From Chrysophaeum taylorii (Eukaryota; Sar; Pelagophyceae; Pelagomonadales; Pelagomonadaceae), in NCBI GenBank assembly GCA_029834535.1, contig JAQMWT010000167.1:121152-185151 (forward strand): a stretch of 64,000 nucleotides of DNA, in the 5' to 3' direction. A program made the position numbers and the translations under genes. The notes under the pieces are model-generated. The model was not told the origin of the DNA. It was given only the letters and a program-made list of their open reading frames with translations, and made no database searches. Shown piece after piece: positions 19,232 to 29,078 of the stretch. How positions within the stretch are numbered: the first letter of the stretch is position 1; each line of letters begins with the position of its first letter.

Positions 19232-21994
19232 ATGCCGCCGACCTTGGAAGATGCGTTTGAGGTTGGTCTCGAGAATGCAGAGGTCCGGGAGCCGAAGCAC
19301 ATCGAAGAGACGAAGAGGCTGGAGATGGTGTGTGAGTATCCATCATCGATGGGTATCGCTGTGCCCACAGATGCGCCGATGCTTTCGGTAGACATATCGC
19401 AATTGTGTCGCGTGCTGTCCGTGATGGGAACATCGCTCTCGCATCTCCAGGAAGAGACGAGCAAGCCACCGGCATGGCTTGGAAGCGTGACAGCAAAAAT
19501 TGAGCGGATAGAGGTGCTCGACCGCGGATTCACGACGCTGACGGAGGTGGTGTCGAACCTCCTCGCACTTGCTCAGGTGGCGGGAGAACCTCGCGCGAAA
19601 AAGGCGCAGATGGACCTCGATGACGTGAGTCGCCGCGTGGCAGAGTCGAAGGATCGCGAGACAACTGCTGGCGGCGCAAATCGCGATCCGTTTCACGTCA
19701 TGGAGCTGACGGAGATGAAACATCGCATTTGTCGGCTGGAGAAGCGAGTGGCAGTAGCGCCGTCGCGCGACGATGTTGTAGAGCTTAAAGACTACGTGAC
19801 TGATCGCACGAAGAAGCTGAAATCAACTGTCGTAACGCTGCAATCACAGCTCGAGCGCAAACTCAACGAACGGAGCATGGAACACCTGGAGGGATTCGGA
19901 AAGTGGCAGGGCGAGCTCATGGAGGTGATGACGGGGAAGCTGCAGCTGATGACAGAGCGGTTGAACGAGACGCACGGCGAGCTTGAAGAGTTTCGCGAAT
20001 TCACGAGAGCGGAACTCCGAGAAGCCGAGGCAGCAAACAGGGCTGTGAAGGAGTGGGCCGCGCGAGAGTTTTCTACTTGTAGCTCGCAGGTACTCAACAT
20101 GCAAATGATGATCCAAAAAGTGATTGAGCGTGTCGGCTCGCTCGAACATACTGCGGCGAAGCAACAGGCGGAGTTTGAAGCGTTTGTCGGGCGCATTGAC
20201 GCAAGGCTCGTTGGAATCGACTCGAACTTCGCCGACCACGCGACGAGATTTAACAAAGTCGGTACGAGAATCGACGACTTACGGGAGAAACTCGACCACG
20301 AGGCGCAGCAAAGTAGCAAATTGGCCGACCAGTTGATTGAGGCGACGACACGGCTCGACGAGCACGCTGGGGAGTTGGCGACCGTTGGTGAGAAGACCGA
20401 CCGCCAGCTCGGAATGATCAAACGCAACGAAACAAGGATAAGCGAGATCGGATCGGAGGTTCAGGAGGAGATAAAAGTCGAGGACGAGCACCACGAAAGT
20501 CTGCTCACGAAGCAACGCGATCTCGAGGCCTGGGTCGAGCGGACGCGTACGGATGCCCTCGTTCTCCGAGAAGAGTTTGGGAAAATGGCCAAGACAGGAA
20601 AGCACTATCCTGACAAGTTCGACGCTCTCGAAAACGCACTCGAGGAGGTACGTGACCTGGCCGACCGCGAGCTCGAGATGACCCAGGCTTTCGAGAGCCG
20701 CGTCAAGGAACTCGAATCCCGGCAAACAGACGTCGCCCTTATTCGTAACGAGGTCTCGAACATGATTGGCATCGAGACGCGCAACCTGACAGAAAAGATC
20801 GCCAAACAAGAAACGCGTTTTAATGTACTCCAAGACGACGTTGTGGCGCGCGAAAACAAAGAAGAAAGTATGAAAAACGTCGTTGCGAGTGTCGAGGATC
20901 TCAATAAGCGGCTAGAGGAGGCCGAGTCTGTGACAGCAGAGCACGCCAGAACTGTCAGCGCGGCACTGGATGACGTCAAGTCCACCACCTCCACCCTCGC
21001 TGAGACACAAGCAAAGATAGAAGAGGCTGTCTTCCAGACGGCCACCTCGTCCAAGACTGGCAGCACAACCACCTCCAGAAGTGGCACAGACGTCTCTGGA
21101 AATGGCAGCAGCAAAGGCACGAAGACAGCGAGCGGAAACCCGTCGCAATTCAACCAGATGCGAAGGTCGAGTTTTGGTAGTTTCATGGGGGTCGACACCA
21201 CCGGACAGGGACGTCGCGCATCCGTTGCGAGAACCAGCGCCGCCGATCAGCAACAGTTCGCGCAAGATGAAGCCAACACTATTGCGCAGGCCTGCTTCCG
21301 ATACGAGAAGCTCTGCGTCGAGAAGGACTACCTCTGCCAGTTTCCCGACGATGTAGTCATGGCGATATCGGCCGCTTCCATGGAGATGGCAACTTTTATC
21401 TCTGAGAAGGTCGATGCTTGGACGCTGTCAGTCTCGGTCACTGCTGCCGACAACAAGTCGTCAGACGTGCCCGATATCGACGAACGAGAGGTCGAGGCCA
21501 AACGCCAGGCGGAGAAGACCACCTGGCTGCGTCTTGCCCACGATGAGGTAGCGGGCCTCGTCTCCTCCGCAGGCCTCAAGCCCAACCCACTCCAGCTCCA
21601 GGCACGGGAGCGCGTCTTTGCGCGAATCGTCAAGGCTCTCGAGATGTGCTTTGCGAAAAACGACTCATTCATGGTCCTCCAATCCTCGGGCTTAGCATCG
21701 GGCGGCAAGAACGTCCCGACCTGCATTGCTTGTGATCGCCCGCTCCCAAAGCGAACACAGGCCAAGTCGCGCGACGAAAGCAATACCCCGACGCGCGCTG
21801 AACCGGTGAGAGGAGCACCGCGCGCCTTTGGGAGGAAGTCGACGCACAAGTTATCAGATCACGGCGTCCACGATCCTTCCTCCTCTCATTCCCAGAGAAA
21901 GGTGCAGCACAAAGACCGCCAGGCCCAACTCTCTGGCCACGACGCCGTTGAGTCGAAAAATCATTCGGACGACTGGTATGGCGAGTGGAATTAA
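19232..21994 (+). CDS. Long coiled-coil protein with a C-terminal CxxCDRP motif
   Basis: The 920-residue product is mostly heptad-patterned, rich in Glu, Lys, Arg, Leu and Gln, from about residue 75 to 620, with repeated 'ELES/VEDLNKRLEEAE'-like blocks. A Ser/Thr/Gly linker follows (about 620-680). Then comes a helical part with FRYEKLCVEKDYLCQFPDDVV and finally CIACDRPLPKR near residue 840. A similar C-x-x-C-D-R-P motif occurs in some large coiled-coil proteins linked to flagella, but I cannot name an orthologue. No catalytic domain or signal is visible. I use the first in-frame ATG (19232); the frame opens 33 bases earlier. A cytoskeletal or basal-body role is a guess from neighbours and architecture. 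Confidence 0.7.
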   Translation: MPPTLEDAFEVGLENAEVREPKHIEETKRLEMVCEYPSSMGIAVPTDAPMLSVDISQLCRVLSVMGTSLSHLQEETSKPPAWLGSVTAKIERIEVLDRGFTTLTEVVSNLLALAQVAGEPRAKKAQMDLDDVSRRVAESKDRETTAGGANRDPFHVMELTEMKHRICRLEKRVAVAPSRDDVVELKDYVTDRTKKLKSTVVTLQSQLERKLNERSMEHLEGFGKWQGELMEVMTGKLQLMTERLNETHGELEEFREFTRAELREAEAANRAVKEWAAREFSTCSSQVLNMQMMIQKVIERVGSLEHTAAKQQAEFEAFVGRIDARLVGIDSNFADHATRFNKVGTRIDDLREKLDHEAQQSSKLADQLIEATTRLDEHAGELATVGEKTDRQLGMIKRNETRISEIGSEVQEEIKVEDEHHESLLTKQRDLEAWVERTRTDALVLREEFGKMAKTGKHYPDKFDALENALEEVRDLADRELEMTQAFESRVKELESRQTDVALIRNEVSNMIGIETRNLTEKIAKQETRFNVLQDDVVARENKEESMKNVVASVEDLNKRLEEAESVTAEHARTVSAALDDVKSTTSTLAETQAKIEEAVFQTATSSKTGSTTTSRSGTDVSGNGSSKGTKTASGNPSQFNQMRRSSFGSFMGVDTTGQGRRASVARTSAADQQQFAQDEANTIAQACFRYEKLCVEKDYLCQFPDDVVMAISAASMEMATFISEKVDAWTLSVSVTAADNKSSDVPDIDEREVEAKRQAEKTTWLRLAHDEVAGLVSSAGLKPNPLQLQARERVFARIVKALEMCFAKNDSFMVLQSSGLASGGKNVPTCIACDRPLPKRTQAKSRDESNTPTRAEPVRGAPRAFGRKSTHKLSDHGVHDPSSSHSQRKVQHKDRQAQLSGHDAVESKNHSDDWYGEWN

Positions 21995-22277
21995 TGCGCC
22001 TAGCAGCAAGGCTAGCACCTTGAACACGCCCCGCGGCTATAACTATATAACACAACGCGACCATGGGCCAGCTGCGAGCTGCGGCGGACGATCACGGAAG
22101 TTATTGGGATTATTAGCAGCTCGCTCAATTACCTTATTATTCGAGAGCACTAGCTGACTACCTACACAAAGCGAGTCTGGTTTTGTTGTTGAAGGCCAAC
22201 GGCAAGCCACACATACGCCATTTCTGATGGCCATATTGCTGGAACAAGCTGCTGCCCTGAGAATAGATCGCTGACGG
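21995..22277. other. Convergent 3' regions of the coiled-coil gene and RRP5
   Basis: The two genes end toward each other with 283 bases between stops. A/T-richer patches (near 22,030 and 22,125) may hold polyadenylation signals for both strands. No gene is seen. Confidence 0.5.
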
Positions 22278-25200
22278 TCATTGTTCGTTCTCTTCAGACT
22301 GTCGCTCGTGGAGCTTGGACGCGACGTAGTTCTTGGCCAGAAGCCTGACTTTGGCGACGGAGGATGCGTCGCCGTGGGATTGCTCAAAGTCGACGAATCG
22401 TTTGAGAGCAGCGTGCATGGCTTTTGGAACGAGTGGTGCGGAAGCCATACGCTCATAGATGGTGCGCACACCTTGGATGTCGCCCGATTTCAAGGTCTTG
22501 GCGATGTAGAGGTGCCACAAGTCGACTCGTTTAGGTTGGTCCACGAGGAGTTTGTCAAACACGGTGCGGCCGCGCTCCCTATCACCAACCTCAAACTCGG
22601 CTACGGCAAACCGGGAAAGGAGACCAGGATGATCATCGTTGGCTTGGAGCGCACGGTCCAGGACGGCGCGCGCTCCTTGCGCATCACCGGCAACGAGGCG
22701 CTCGCGACAATGGAGGATCCAGCTCTCCGGCTTGAGCTTTGACTTGCAGCGACGCTCCGCCTTACGATACGTTTCGTCGGCACGGTCATGATCGCCGCGC
22801 TTCGTGTGCAATGCAGCTACTCTGATCAGAACATTTTCCGGGTCGTTAGCAGCGCATGCCCTTTCGAGACACTCGGCGTACGTCGACGAGGTACCGTGGT
22901 CAAGCTCCAGCTCAACGAGGGCCAACCACACACGCATCCGCTCTGCCTCCTTGCGATAGCTGATCGTCCGCAATGCGCGTTCTGCGATCCGTCGCGCGGC
23001 TCCCACGTCGGTCTCGGCGACTTTGTGTGCCACGTACCGAGTCCACAGCACCCCCGAGTCTGGTTCTCCAACGAGTTGTCGCTCGTAGTCGTCCTCCGTC
23101 CGGGGTGCGCCGCCAGCGGCGAGCTCTGCCTCGCGGGCCTCCGCCTCCTCGTCGTCAATCGCCAATGCCCGTCGACTCCGTTTCTTCAGCGGCATCTCCT
23201 CGTTCTCTTCCTGGTCATCGGCTTCCCACTGCAATCCACGACTCGACGACGGGAGACCAACTAAGTCATCATCATCGTCGTCATCCTCGACATCGTCGTC
23301 TTCATTTTCATGGTCTCTTTCCGCGTCGTCATCCTCCTCCTCCTCCTCCTCTTGCTCAGAGCCCTCTGCTCGCTCATCCTCGTCTTCTTGGTCGTCGTCA
23401 TCTCGAGCGAGCATGGCGTCGAGACGCGCCTCGACGTCATCGTCGTCGAGGTCGTCGTCCTCATCCTCCTCCTGCTGCTCATCATCCACGTCGCCAACGA
23501 AGTACGAGGGCTTGAGGCCTAGCGAGATGCGCTTAGCGTGGGAGGGCGATTTCCCCGACGGCGGATCTTCGACTTTTAGGATCATCGCCTTGACCTTGTC
23601 GCCTTTCTTAAAGCGGGAATGGACGTCAGCGATGAAGGTGCCGTCGGCGAGCTCGGAGATGTGGGCGAGGCCGGATTCATAGCCGCGGGGGGCGTCGTCG
23701 AGCTTGACGAAGACGCCGTAGGTTTCTACACGCGTCACCACGCCCGAGAGCTTGGCTCCCTCCTCCACAACGACCTTGATCTTACCCTCGTTGGCAATCG
23801 CCGAAGGCCGCAGCGAAAGGTCGACGCGACCGGAGTTGTCGACGTTGCCCAGGACTACCGGCGCCACCAGCCTCCCCGCGAAGAATTCGGCGACCACGTC
23901 TTCGACGTAGCCATCGCTCAAATCTTTGAGCAGGACGCGGCCAACCACGTCGCGCGCGAGCTCGACGAAGACGCCAGCTCGCGGGTCGGCGCGGCGCACG
24001 AAGCCCGGTACGACGTCGCCCGGCCGCGGCTCCGGGTCAGCCGCCGCGGCGGCAGCGCCGTCGCCAGCCTCGACCAACGCGAGCCTCGAGGGCCGCACGC
24101 TCACCGGGAACACCGCTGTCGCACGAGGCGGCGCCTTCTTCTTTAAATTCGATGACGCGCCGAGAGACCGCTCCTCGCCAAGCACGACGACGCGCACGTA
24201 CGAAGCCGACGGTTCGGCGCGCTTGGCAACGTCGACCCACGCGCCCTTGTCGGCCATTTCGGTGGGACCCGCGCGGGCCGCGAGACCGTGCGGCAGCTCG
24301 AAACGCACGTCCAGGCCACCCTCCGAACTCTTCAGGAAGCGCGCGACGACCGAGACCCCCGGCTCGGGAGGGCGGCGCGGCCGACCTTCGTCATCGAGCC
24401 AGACCGTGAGCGTCCGTTTCCGGACCGAGTGCGGCGCGACGACGAGGCGGGCACCAGGGCGCGTCGCAGCGTCGAGGCGTCCGCGGAGAACCTCGTCGAG
24501 CAGGGCACCGTCGTCGTCCGATCTAGCGGTCCTCGAGCGAGCATCTTCGTAGAGCGCGTTGGCGACGTCCACCACCCGCACGCTGCCTTGGAGGCCCGGT
24601 GAGACGGCGACCTGTAGGGTCGCGTCGTCCTTGGAAAGGATGACGGCGTCGAGGTGGTGCGGCGCGCCACCATTTTCGAGTTCCTTCCACGAGAGCGGGC
24701 GCGGCTCGAGCGCGCGCGCGTCGCTGCCCCGACCCGAGAGCAGCGCGGCACGAATTGCGAACCGCTCCTTGCCGTCCGACCCCTTCTCGCTCCGGCGGTC
24801 AACCATGAGGACGCGGCACCGAAGCACCGCCCCAACCGTCGCGTGCGCACCAAAGAGCGGGTGCTCGCTCGGCGACGCAGCCGCGTCGTTGTCTTCGACG
24901 AGGAAAACGTCCGACGCGTCGACCGTCGCCGACGCCCGCTTGGTCGGGTCGTCGACGCGCACGCTGCACTTGAGCTCGCGCTCGCCTACCTCCAGGACCC
25001 GGCAGTCGACGTCGTCGCCAACCTCGAGGTCCCCCACGTCGGCGACGGCTTCGAGCTTTTTTTTTCTTGCCGCCGGCGACTTCTGATCGCCGTCTCTCGT
25101 CGTCTCCTCCTCCTCTTCTTCCGGCGGGTGAGGAACGAGCACGGGAAGGGCGGCGTAGGGTTGGGCGTCGAGGGTCACGCCGTGGCGAGCGAGGATTTCC

Positions 25201-28200
25201 GACACCGAGTGACTGGCGACGACGAGTGGCATGGTGGGCGCCTGGTGCGACAAGAGCTCGTTCCTCTTCTTGGCGCTTCGCGCGTGGAAGTCGCCGAGCG
25301 GGACGAGCGCGAGCGTCGAGGTCGCGGCGACCAACGCCAGGCACGCGGCGCCGCCGGCCAGAACGGAATCGGGAAGCAGCGTCGCCTGAACTTGTGCGCC
25401 TACCTGGAGACCGGCGACCGCGGCGAGCCTTCGCTTCTTCCGGCCCGCGCGGACGAGGTCGGGTTCCATCGTGCAGGCGAGCCGCGGACGGCGCGCGGGC
25501 GCGAGCAAGTGGAGAGCGCGGACCTTGACGACGTCGCCCGTCGCGCACGCGAGCGCGCGTGACGCGTCGACGTACATCTCGTAGGTCGCCGCGTCGTCGT
25601 CGTCGACGTCGGCGGGGACGAGGCGAAGCCCGCTTGCTCCCTTTGCGAGGACGCGAGCGTCCGTCGTGGTGCCAAGCTTAATGACATCATCACAACCTCG
25701 AACTGCCGCGTCCTCGGCGGCCGCCGTCGCGGCGAACAACGCGGGACCATCGACGACGTCATCAGTTTTTTCCCTCGGGACTCCCGTCATCGCGAGCACG
25801 ACGCGACAGCCAGATTTTTTGCTGTTGTTGTCGTCTTTGTCCTCCTCATCCTCCACGCGGACGACCCCGCACCGCACGGCGTCGCCGACCTGCGCGTACC
25901 CAGCCGCCGGGTCGTCGACGAACTCGTCGGCGAGCGACGATTTGGGAACTAAGCCCTTCAGACGGTTGGCGAACCGGACGACGAGGCCGTAGCGGCCCGC
26001 CGCCGAGACGACGCCGGTCACGGCGGTGCCCGCGTCTCGAGCGGCTCGAATCTCGTCGAGGCTCAGCGGTAGACGCTTGGCGCGCGCGGCGCGCACGAGC
26101 TCGGGTTGCGCCGAGAGGCGAGCGATCGCGCCGGCCGCCGGCGGCTCGAGCACGACGACGGACGAGGCCGTTTTCGATTTCGCGCGCGCTCGCAGCAGCG
26201 CGACGCCGTGGTGGCCGCCGTGATCGGCCGTCTCGCTCGCCGCGAGCCTGCCGAGGAACGAGGGTTTTCTTCCCGCGACGCGCACGAGCGCGGTCACCTC
26301 CTCCGCCGGCGCCGGCGGCGCACCGTCCGTCGAGACCGACGCGGCCTCGTCGATCGAGACCGAGCCGTCGCGACGCCGACGGCGTTGGCGCCGTTTTACT
26401 TGTCTGTTGGTCTTGGCGAGCTCGACGACGGTGGCCGCCTCGAACACCGCACCCGGCTCCACAGCAGCAGCCCCATCCTCCTCCTCCTCGCCACCAAAGT
26501 CGTCGTCGTTGTCGTTGTCTTCTTCGGCGAGCGCGAGCACGAGGCGAGGCTTGGCGCCCGAGCGGAGCGCGCAGCGCCTCACGGCGACGCGCACGACCTC
26601 GCCGAGGCCAAAGGCGGTCGGGTCGCGGCCACGCGCCGCGAGAGAGGCCGGCGGCACGCGACCGTGGACGCCGTTGTAAAAGGTGACGACCAAGCCGCGC
26701 GCGGCGTCGGCCCCCGTCACGAAGCCCTTGAACGAACGGCCGGCCGCGTCGGCCGCTCGCGCGTACGACGCGAGCGGCTCCGAGCGGTCGGCGACGAGCG
26801 AGGGCTTCATCGTCAGCAGGACGCGACGGTCCTCGACGCGCAGGACCTTGCAGGCGACGCGGTCCCTCTTCTTGTTTTTCTCCCCGAAGCGCTTCCGGGG
26901 GTCCACCTTGGGGACGACGTCGGAGATTTGGGCGTTGGTCACTTCGCCCACCAGCGTCTCGCTGAGTCTCACGCGACAGCCCCAGGCGGCCGCCTCGACA
27001 ACAACCCCCGACACCTCGAGGCCCGGGCGAAGGTCGCTCCTGGCGATGGGCGTCGCGGGGTCGAGGCTCTCGGGCCGCGCGGTCGCGATCGCCCAGCCCT
27101 CGAGGGGCGACGATCCGACGACGCGCGCGTCCGTCTCGTCCCCGACCGCCATCGGTTTACCGTCGGGCAACTTCGACACGTGGACGAACGCGAGGATTTT
27201 TTCGTCGGCTTGGAGGACTGCGCCGATTTTGTCGTCGATGCGGCGCACGACGGCGCCGCGCACGACGGTCCCGACGGGCGGGAGGTCGCGGGGCACGAGG
27301 GATACGAGATGCGACAGGAGCGTCAGCCTCACGAGCTTGGCCGCGCGGTCGACGGACAGGACGCGCGCCTCGACCCGCGACCCCTTGACAAATCTCGTCT
27401 CGTCGTCGCGGAGGTCGCCGCCGACCACGCCACCGAGATGGTCGCGGTCGACGATACCCGCGAACTCGCGATCCAAAAAGCTCACGGCGAGGCCGTCGGA
27501 AAACTTGCGTTCGACGACGCAGCGCGCGAGCTGGCCCGGAAGGAGCGACGACAAGGTCCAGTCGGGCCCCTCGACCGCCGCCGCGGTCGCGACTTCCGAG
27601 ACGCTCGCGCGGCTGAGCTCGACAACTCCCGTGCTCGTGTTCGCCCGGAGCACCCTGCACTCGACGAGGCGCGAGGGCGCGATGGCGTCGGCGTCGAACG
27701 CCCTTTTGAACGCGAGAAAACCCGTCACCCCTGCGACGCCGAGGTCTAGCACGAAGCCGCGTGCCTCGCGACTCGTCACGAGCCCGCACACCGACCCCAC
27801 GCGACCCGAGGCGAGGTCGTCCAGCCGCAGCCCCTTGGCCGCGAGCCGCGGCGCGACCGACAGCTCGATCCGCTTCGCGCCCCGCCTCCCTCCCCTGCTC
27901 GCCCGGCCCGTAGCCGTCACCGCGCACCGCACGACCTCGCCCGCGACCACCACCGCGCCGCTCGCCTCGAGGTCCACGTGGCCCACTAAAGCCCCGGGCA
28001 GCGACACGAGCGCGTGCTTCTCGCTCGCCGTCCGCACCACGCCCAGCGCCCACACCTGGTCGTGGTACGACGAGAACTTGCTCGCGCGGACGCGAGTCGC
28101 CTGGCCCAGCTTCCCCGCCTTGATCCCCGACCGCGTCCACGCCTCCACGGGATCCTTCGACCGCGACCCCGCCGCCGCGACCACCTCCTCGCGCACGCTC

Positions 28201-28397
28201 TGCCGCTTCCGATGCGTCCCGAACAACGCTTCTTCTTCGTCGCCCTTCCTCTTACGCCCCACGCCCGTCTTCTTCTTCTTGGCCGCCTTCTCGTCCGGAT
28301 CCTCGAATCTCACCTGCTGCTTCTTTTTCTTCGGAGAACCGATCGTATCCTTCGTCGACGGGCCATCGAGCCCGCCGCGTGGAAACAGATCGGACAT
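22278..28397 (-). CDS. RRP5: rRNA biogenesis protein RRP5 (S1-repeat and HAT-repeat protein)
   Basis: A single frame of 2039 residues from the ATG at 28397 (human PDCD11 is about 1870). It starts with a Lys-rich nuclear-type region. A long array of S1 RNA-binding domains follows; clear members include LPDGKPMAVGDETDARVVG, and GVVTRVETYGVFVKLDD with GLAHISELADG. A strongly acidic Asp/Glu region lies at about residues 1620-1750. The end (about 1765-2030) has HAT/TPR-like helices, including YERQLVGEPDSGVLWTRYV, RVWLALVELELDHG and KSGDIQGVRTIYERM. RRP5 binds pre-rRNA and is needed for making both ribosomal subunits in the nucleolus. No intron is required. An upstream in-frame extension of 19 codons has no ATG advantage. 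Confidence 0.9.
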   Translation of the reverse strand: MSDLFPRGGLDGPSTKDTIGSPKKKKQQVRFEDPDEKAAKKKKTGVGRKRKGDEEEALFGTHRKRQSVREEVVAAAGSRSKDPVEAWTRSGIKAGKLGQATRVRASKFSSYHDQVWALGVVRTASEKHALVSLPGALVGHVDLEASGAVVVAGEVVRCAVTATGRASRGGRRGAKRIELSVAPRLAAKGLRLDDLASGRVGSVCGLVTSREARGFVLDLGVAGVTGFLAFKRAFDADAIAPSRLVECRVLRANTSTGVVELSRASVSEVATAAAVEGPDWTLSSLLPGQLARCVVERKFSDGLAVSFLDREFAGIVDRDHLGGVVGGDLRDDETRFVKGSRVEARVLSVDRAAKLVRLTLLSHLVSLVPRDLPPVGTVVRGAVVRRIDDKIGAVLQADEKILAFVHVSKLPDGKPMAVGDETDARVVGSSPLEGWAIATARPESLDPATPIARSDLRPGLEVSGVVVEAAAWGCRVRLSETLVGEVTNAQISDVVPKVDPRKRFGEKNKKRDRVACKVLRVEDRRVLLTMKPSLVADRSEPLASYARAADAAGRSFKGFVTGADAARGLVVTFYNGVHGRVPPASLAARGRDPTAFGLGEVVRVAVRRCALRSGAKPRLVLALAEEDNDNDDDFGGEEEEDGAAAVEPGAVFEAATVVELAKTNRQVKRRQRRRRRDGSVSIDEAASVSTDGAPPAPAEEVTALVRVAGRKPSFLGRLAASETADHGGHHGVALLRARAKSKTASSVVVLEPPAAGAIARLSAQPELVRAARAKRLPLSLDEIRAARDAGTAVTGVVSAAGRYGLVVRFANRLKGLVPKSSLADEFVDDPAAGYAQVGDAVRCGVVRVEDEEDKDDNNSKKSGCRVVLAMTGVPREKTDDVVDGPALFAATAAAEDAAVRGCDDVIKLGTTTDARVLAKGASGLRLVPADVDDDDAATYEMYVDASRALACATGDVVKVRALHLLAPARRPRLACTMEPDLVRAGRKKRRLAAVAGLQVGAQVQATLLPDSVLAGGAACLALVAATSTLALVPLGDFHARSAKKRNELLSHQAPTMPLVVASHSVSEILARHGVTLDAQPYAALPVLVPHPPEEEEEETTRDGDQKSPAARKKKLEAVADVGDLEVGDDVDCRVLEVGERELKCSVRVDDPTKRASATVDASDVFLVEDNDAAASPSEHPLFGAHATVGAVLRCRVLMVDRRSEKGSDGKERFAIRAALLSGRGSDARALEPRPLSWKELENGGAPHHLDAVILSKDDATLQVAVSPGLQGSVRVVDVANALYEDARSRTARSDDDGALLDEVLRGRLDAATRPGARLVVAPHSVRKRTLTVWLDDEGRPRRPPEPGVSVVARFLKSSEGGLDVRFELPHGLAARAGPTEMADKGAWVDVAKRAEPSASYVRVVVLGEERSLGASSNLKKKAPPRATAVFPVSVRPSRLALVEAGDGAAAAAADPEPRPGDVVPGFVRRADPRAGVFVELARDVVGRVLLKDLSDGYVEDVVAEFFAGRLVAPVVLGNVDNSGRVDLSLRPSAIANEGKIKVVVEEGAKLSGVVTRVETYGVFVKLDDAPRGYESGLAHISELADGTFIADVHSRFKKGDKVKAMILKVEDPPSGKSPSHAKRISLGLKPSYFVGDVDDEQQEEDEDDDLDDDDVEARLDAMLARDDDDQEDEDERAEGSEQEEEEEEDDDAERDHENEDDDVEDDDDDDDLVGLPSSSRGLQWEADDQEENEEMPLKKRSRRALAIDDEEAEAREAELAAGGAPRTEDDYERQLVGEPDSGVLWTRYVAHKVAETDVGAARRIAERALRTISYRKEAERMRVWLALVELELDHGTSSTYAECLERACAANDPENVLIRVAALHTKRGDHDRADETYRKAERRCKSKLKPESWILHCRERLVAGDAQGARAVLDRALQANDDHPGLLSRFAVAEFEVGDRERGRTVFDKLLVDQPKRVDLWHLYIAKTLKSGDIQGVRTIYERMASAPLVPKAMHAALKRFVDFEQSHGDASSVAKVRLLAKNYVASKLHERQSEENEQ

Positions 28398-29078
28398 CGT
28401 CGACCTCGCACAAAACTTCCTTCGCCCGATTCGGCTTTTTAGGGTAAAGATCACGAAGAGAGTTAAGGGGTCGTGAACGTGAACCCTGGGTCGTCCGGTC
28501 GAACGTCGAGCAATTCCGAGGCGACGCCGTCGATGATGTCCAGGTCGTCCAAGTCGCCGAAACCTTTGCGGCTGTAGTCCATGGGTCGAAGGGGATATCG
28601 GTCACGGCAGGAGCCGCCGGGGGAGGCAACAAACAGTACGAGCGCATCGGAACCGACTTTTTGTTTTAAGATAGTGTGCTGCGCAGCACCTAGGAGGCGC
28701 CAGAGCAGACAGACGCCGGAGGTACGCGGACGGCGGCAAAGTCCTTGTGTACAACAGACAGGGGCGAGCCCTTTAGCTGGGCATGTTCGGCGGTCAAGGA
28801 CTGTCGAGGCGCCACGCCAAGGACGTCCCGCGAGAGCCGTCGAACGCGACTCGCTCAAAGGCGGTAGCATAGACTAGCTTCCGCGGGCACACCGCAGCGC
28901 ATCGCTGCGCGAAGACACGGGAACCGGTCAACCGCAGAAAGAACAAAGCTCCGGAGAGCAGCGGAGGTCGACGACAGGGGTTCGCGATCGATCCTGCCGA
29001 AGACATCTCGCTGGTCATCGCGGAGCGAGCGTAGCGACAAGAGGATGCCGTGGAGCTGCTGCTTTGAGACACATAGGG
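28398..29078. other. Region between RRP5 and ASCC3, both on the minus strand
   Basis: It should contain the ASCC3 3' end and the RRP5 promoter. A minus-strand frame ends at 28463 with a 39-residue acidic tail (DYSRKGFGDLDDLDII...) that looks protein-like, but its upstream part is not convincing. I record it as a possible terminal exon of a small gene, unproven. Confidence 0.35.
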
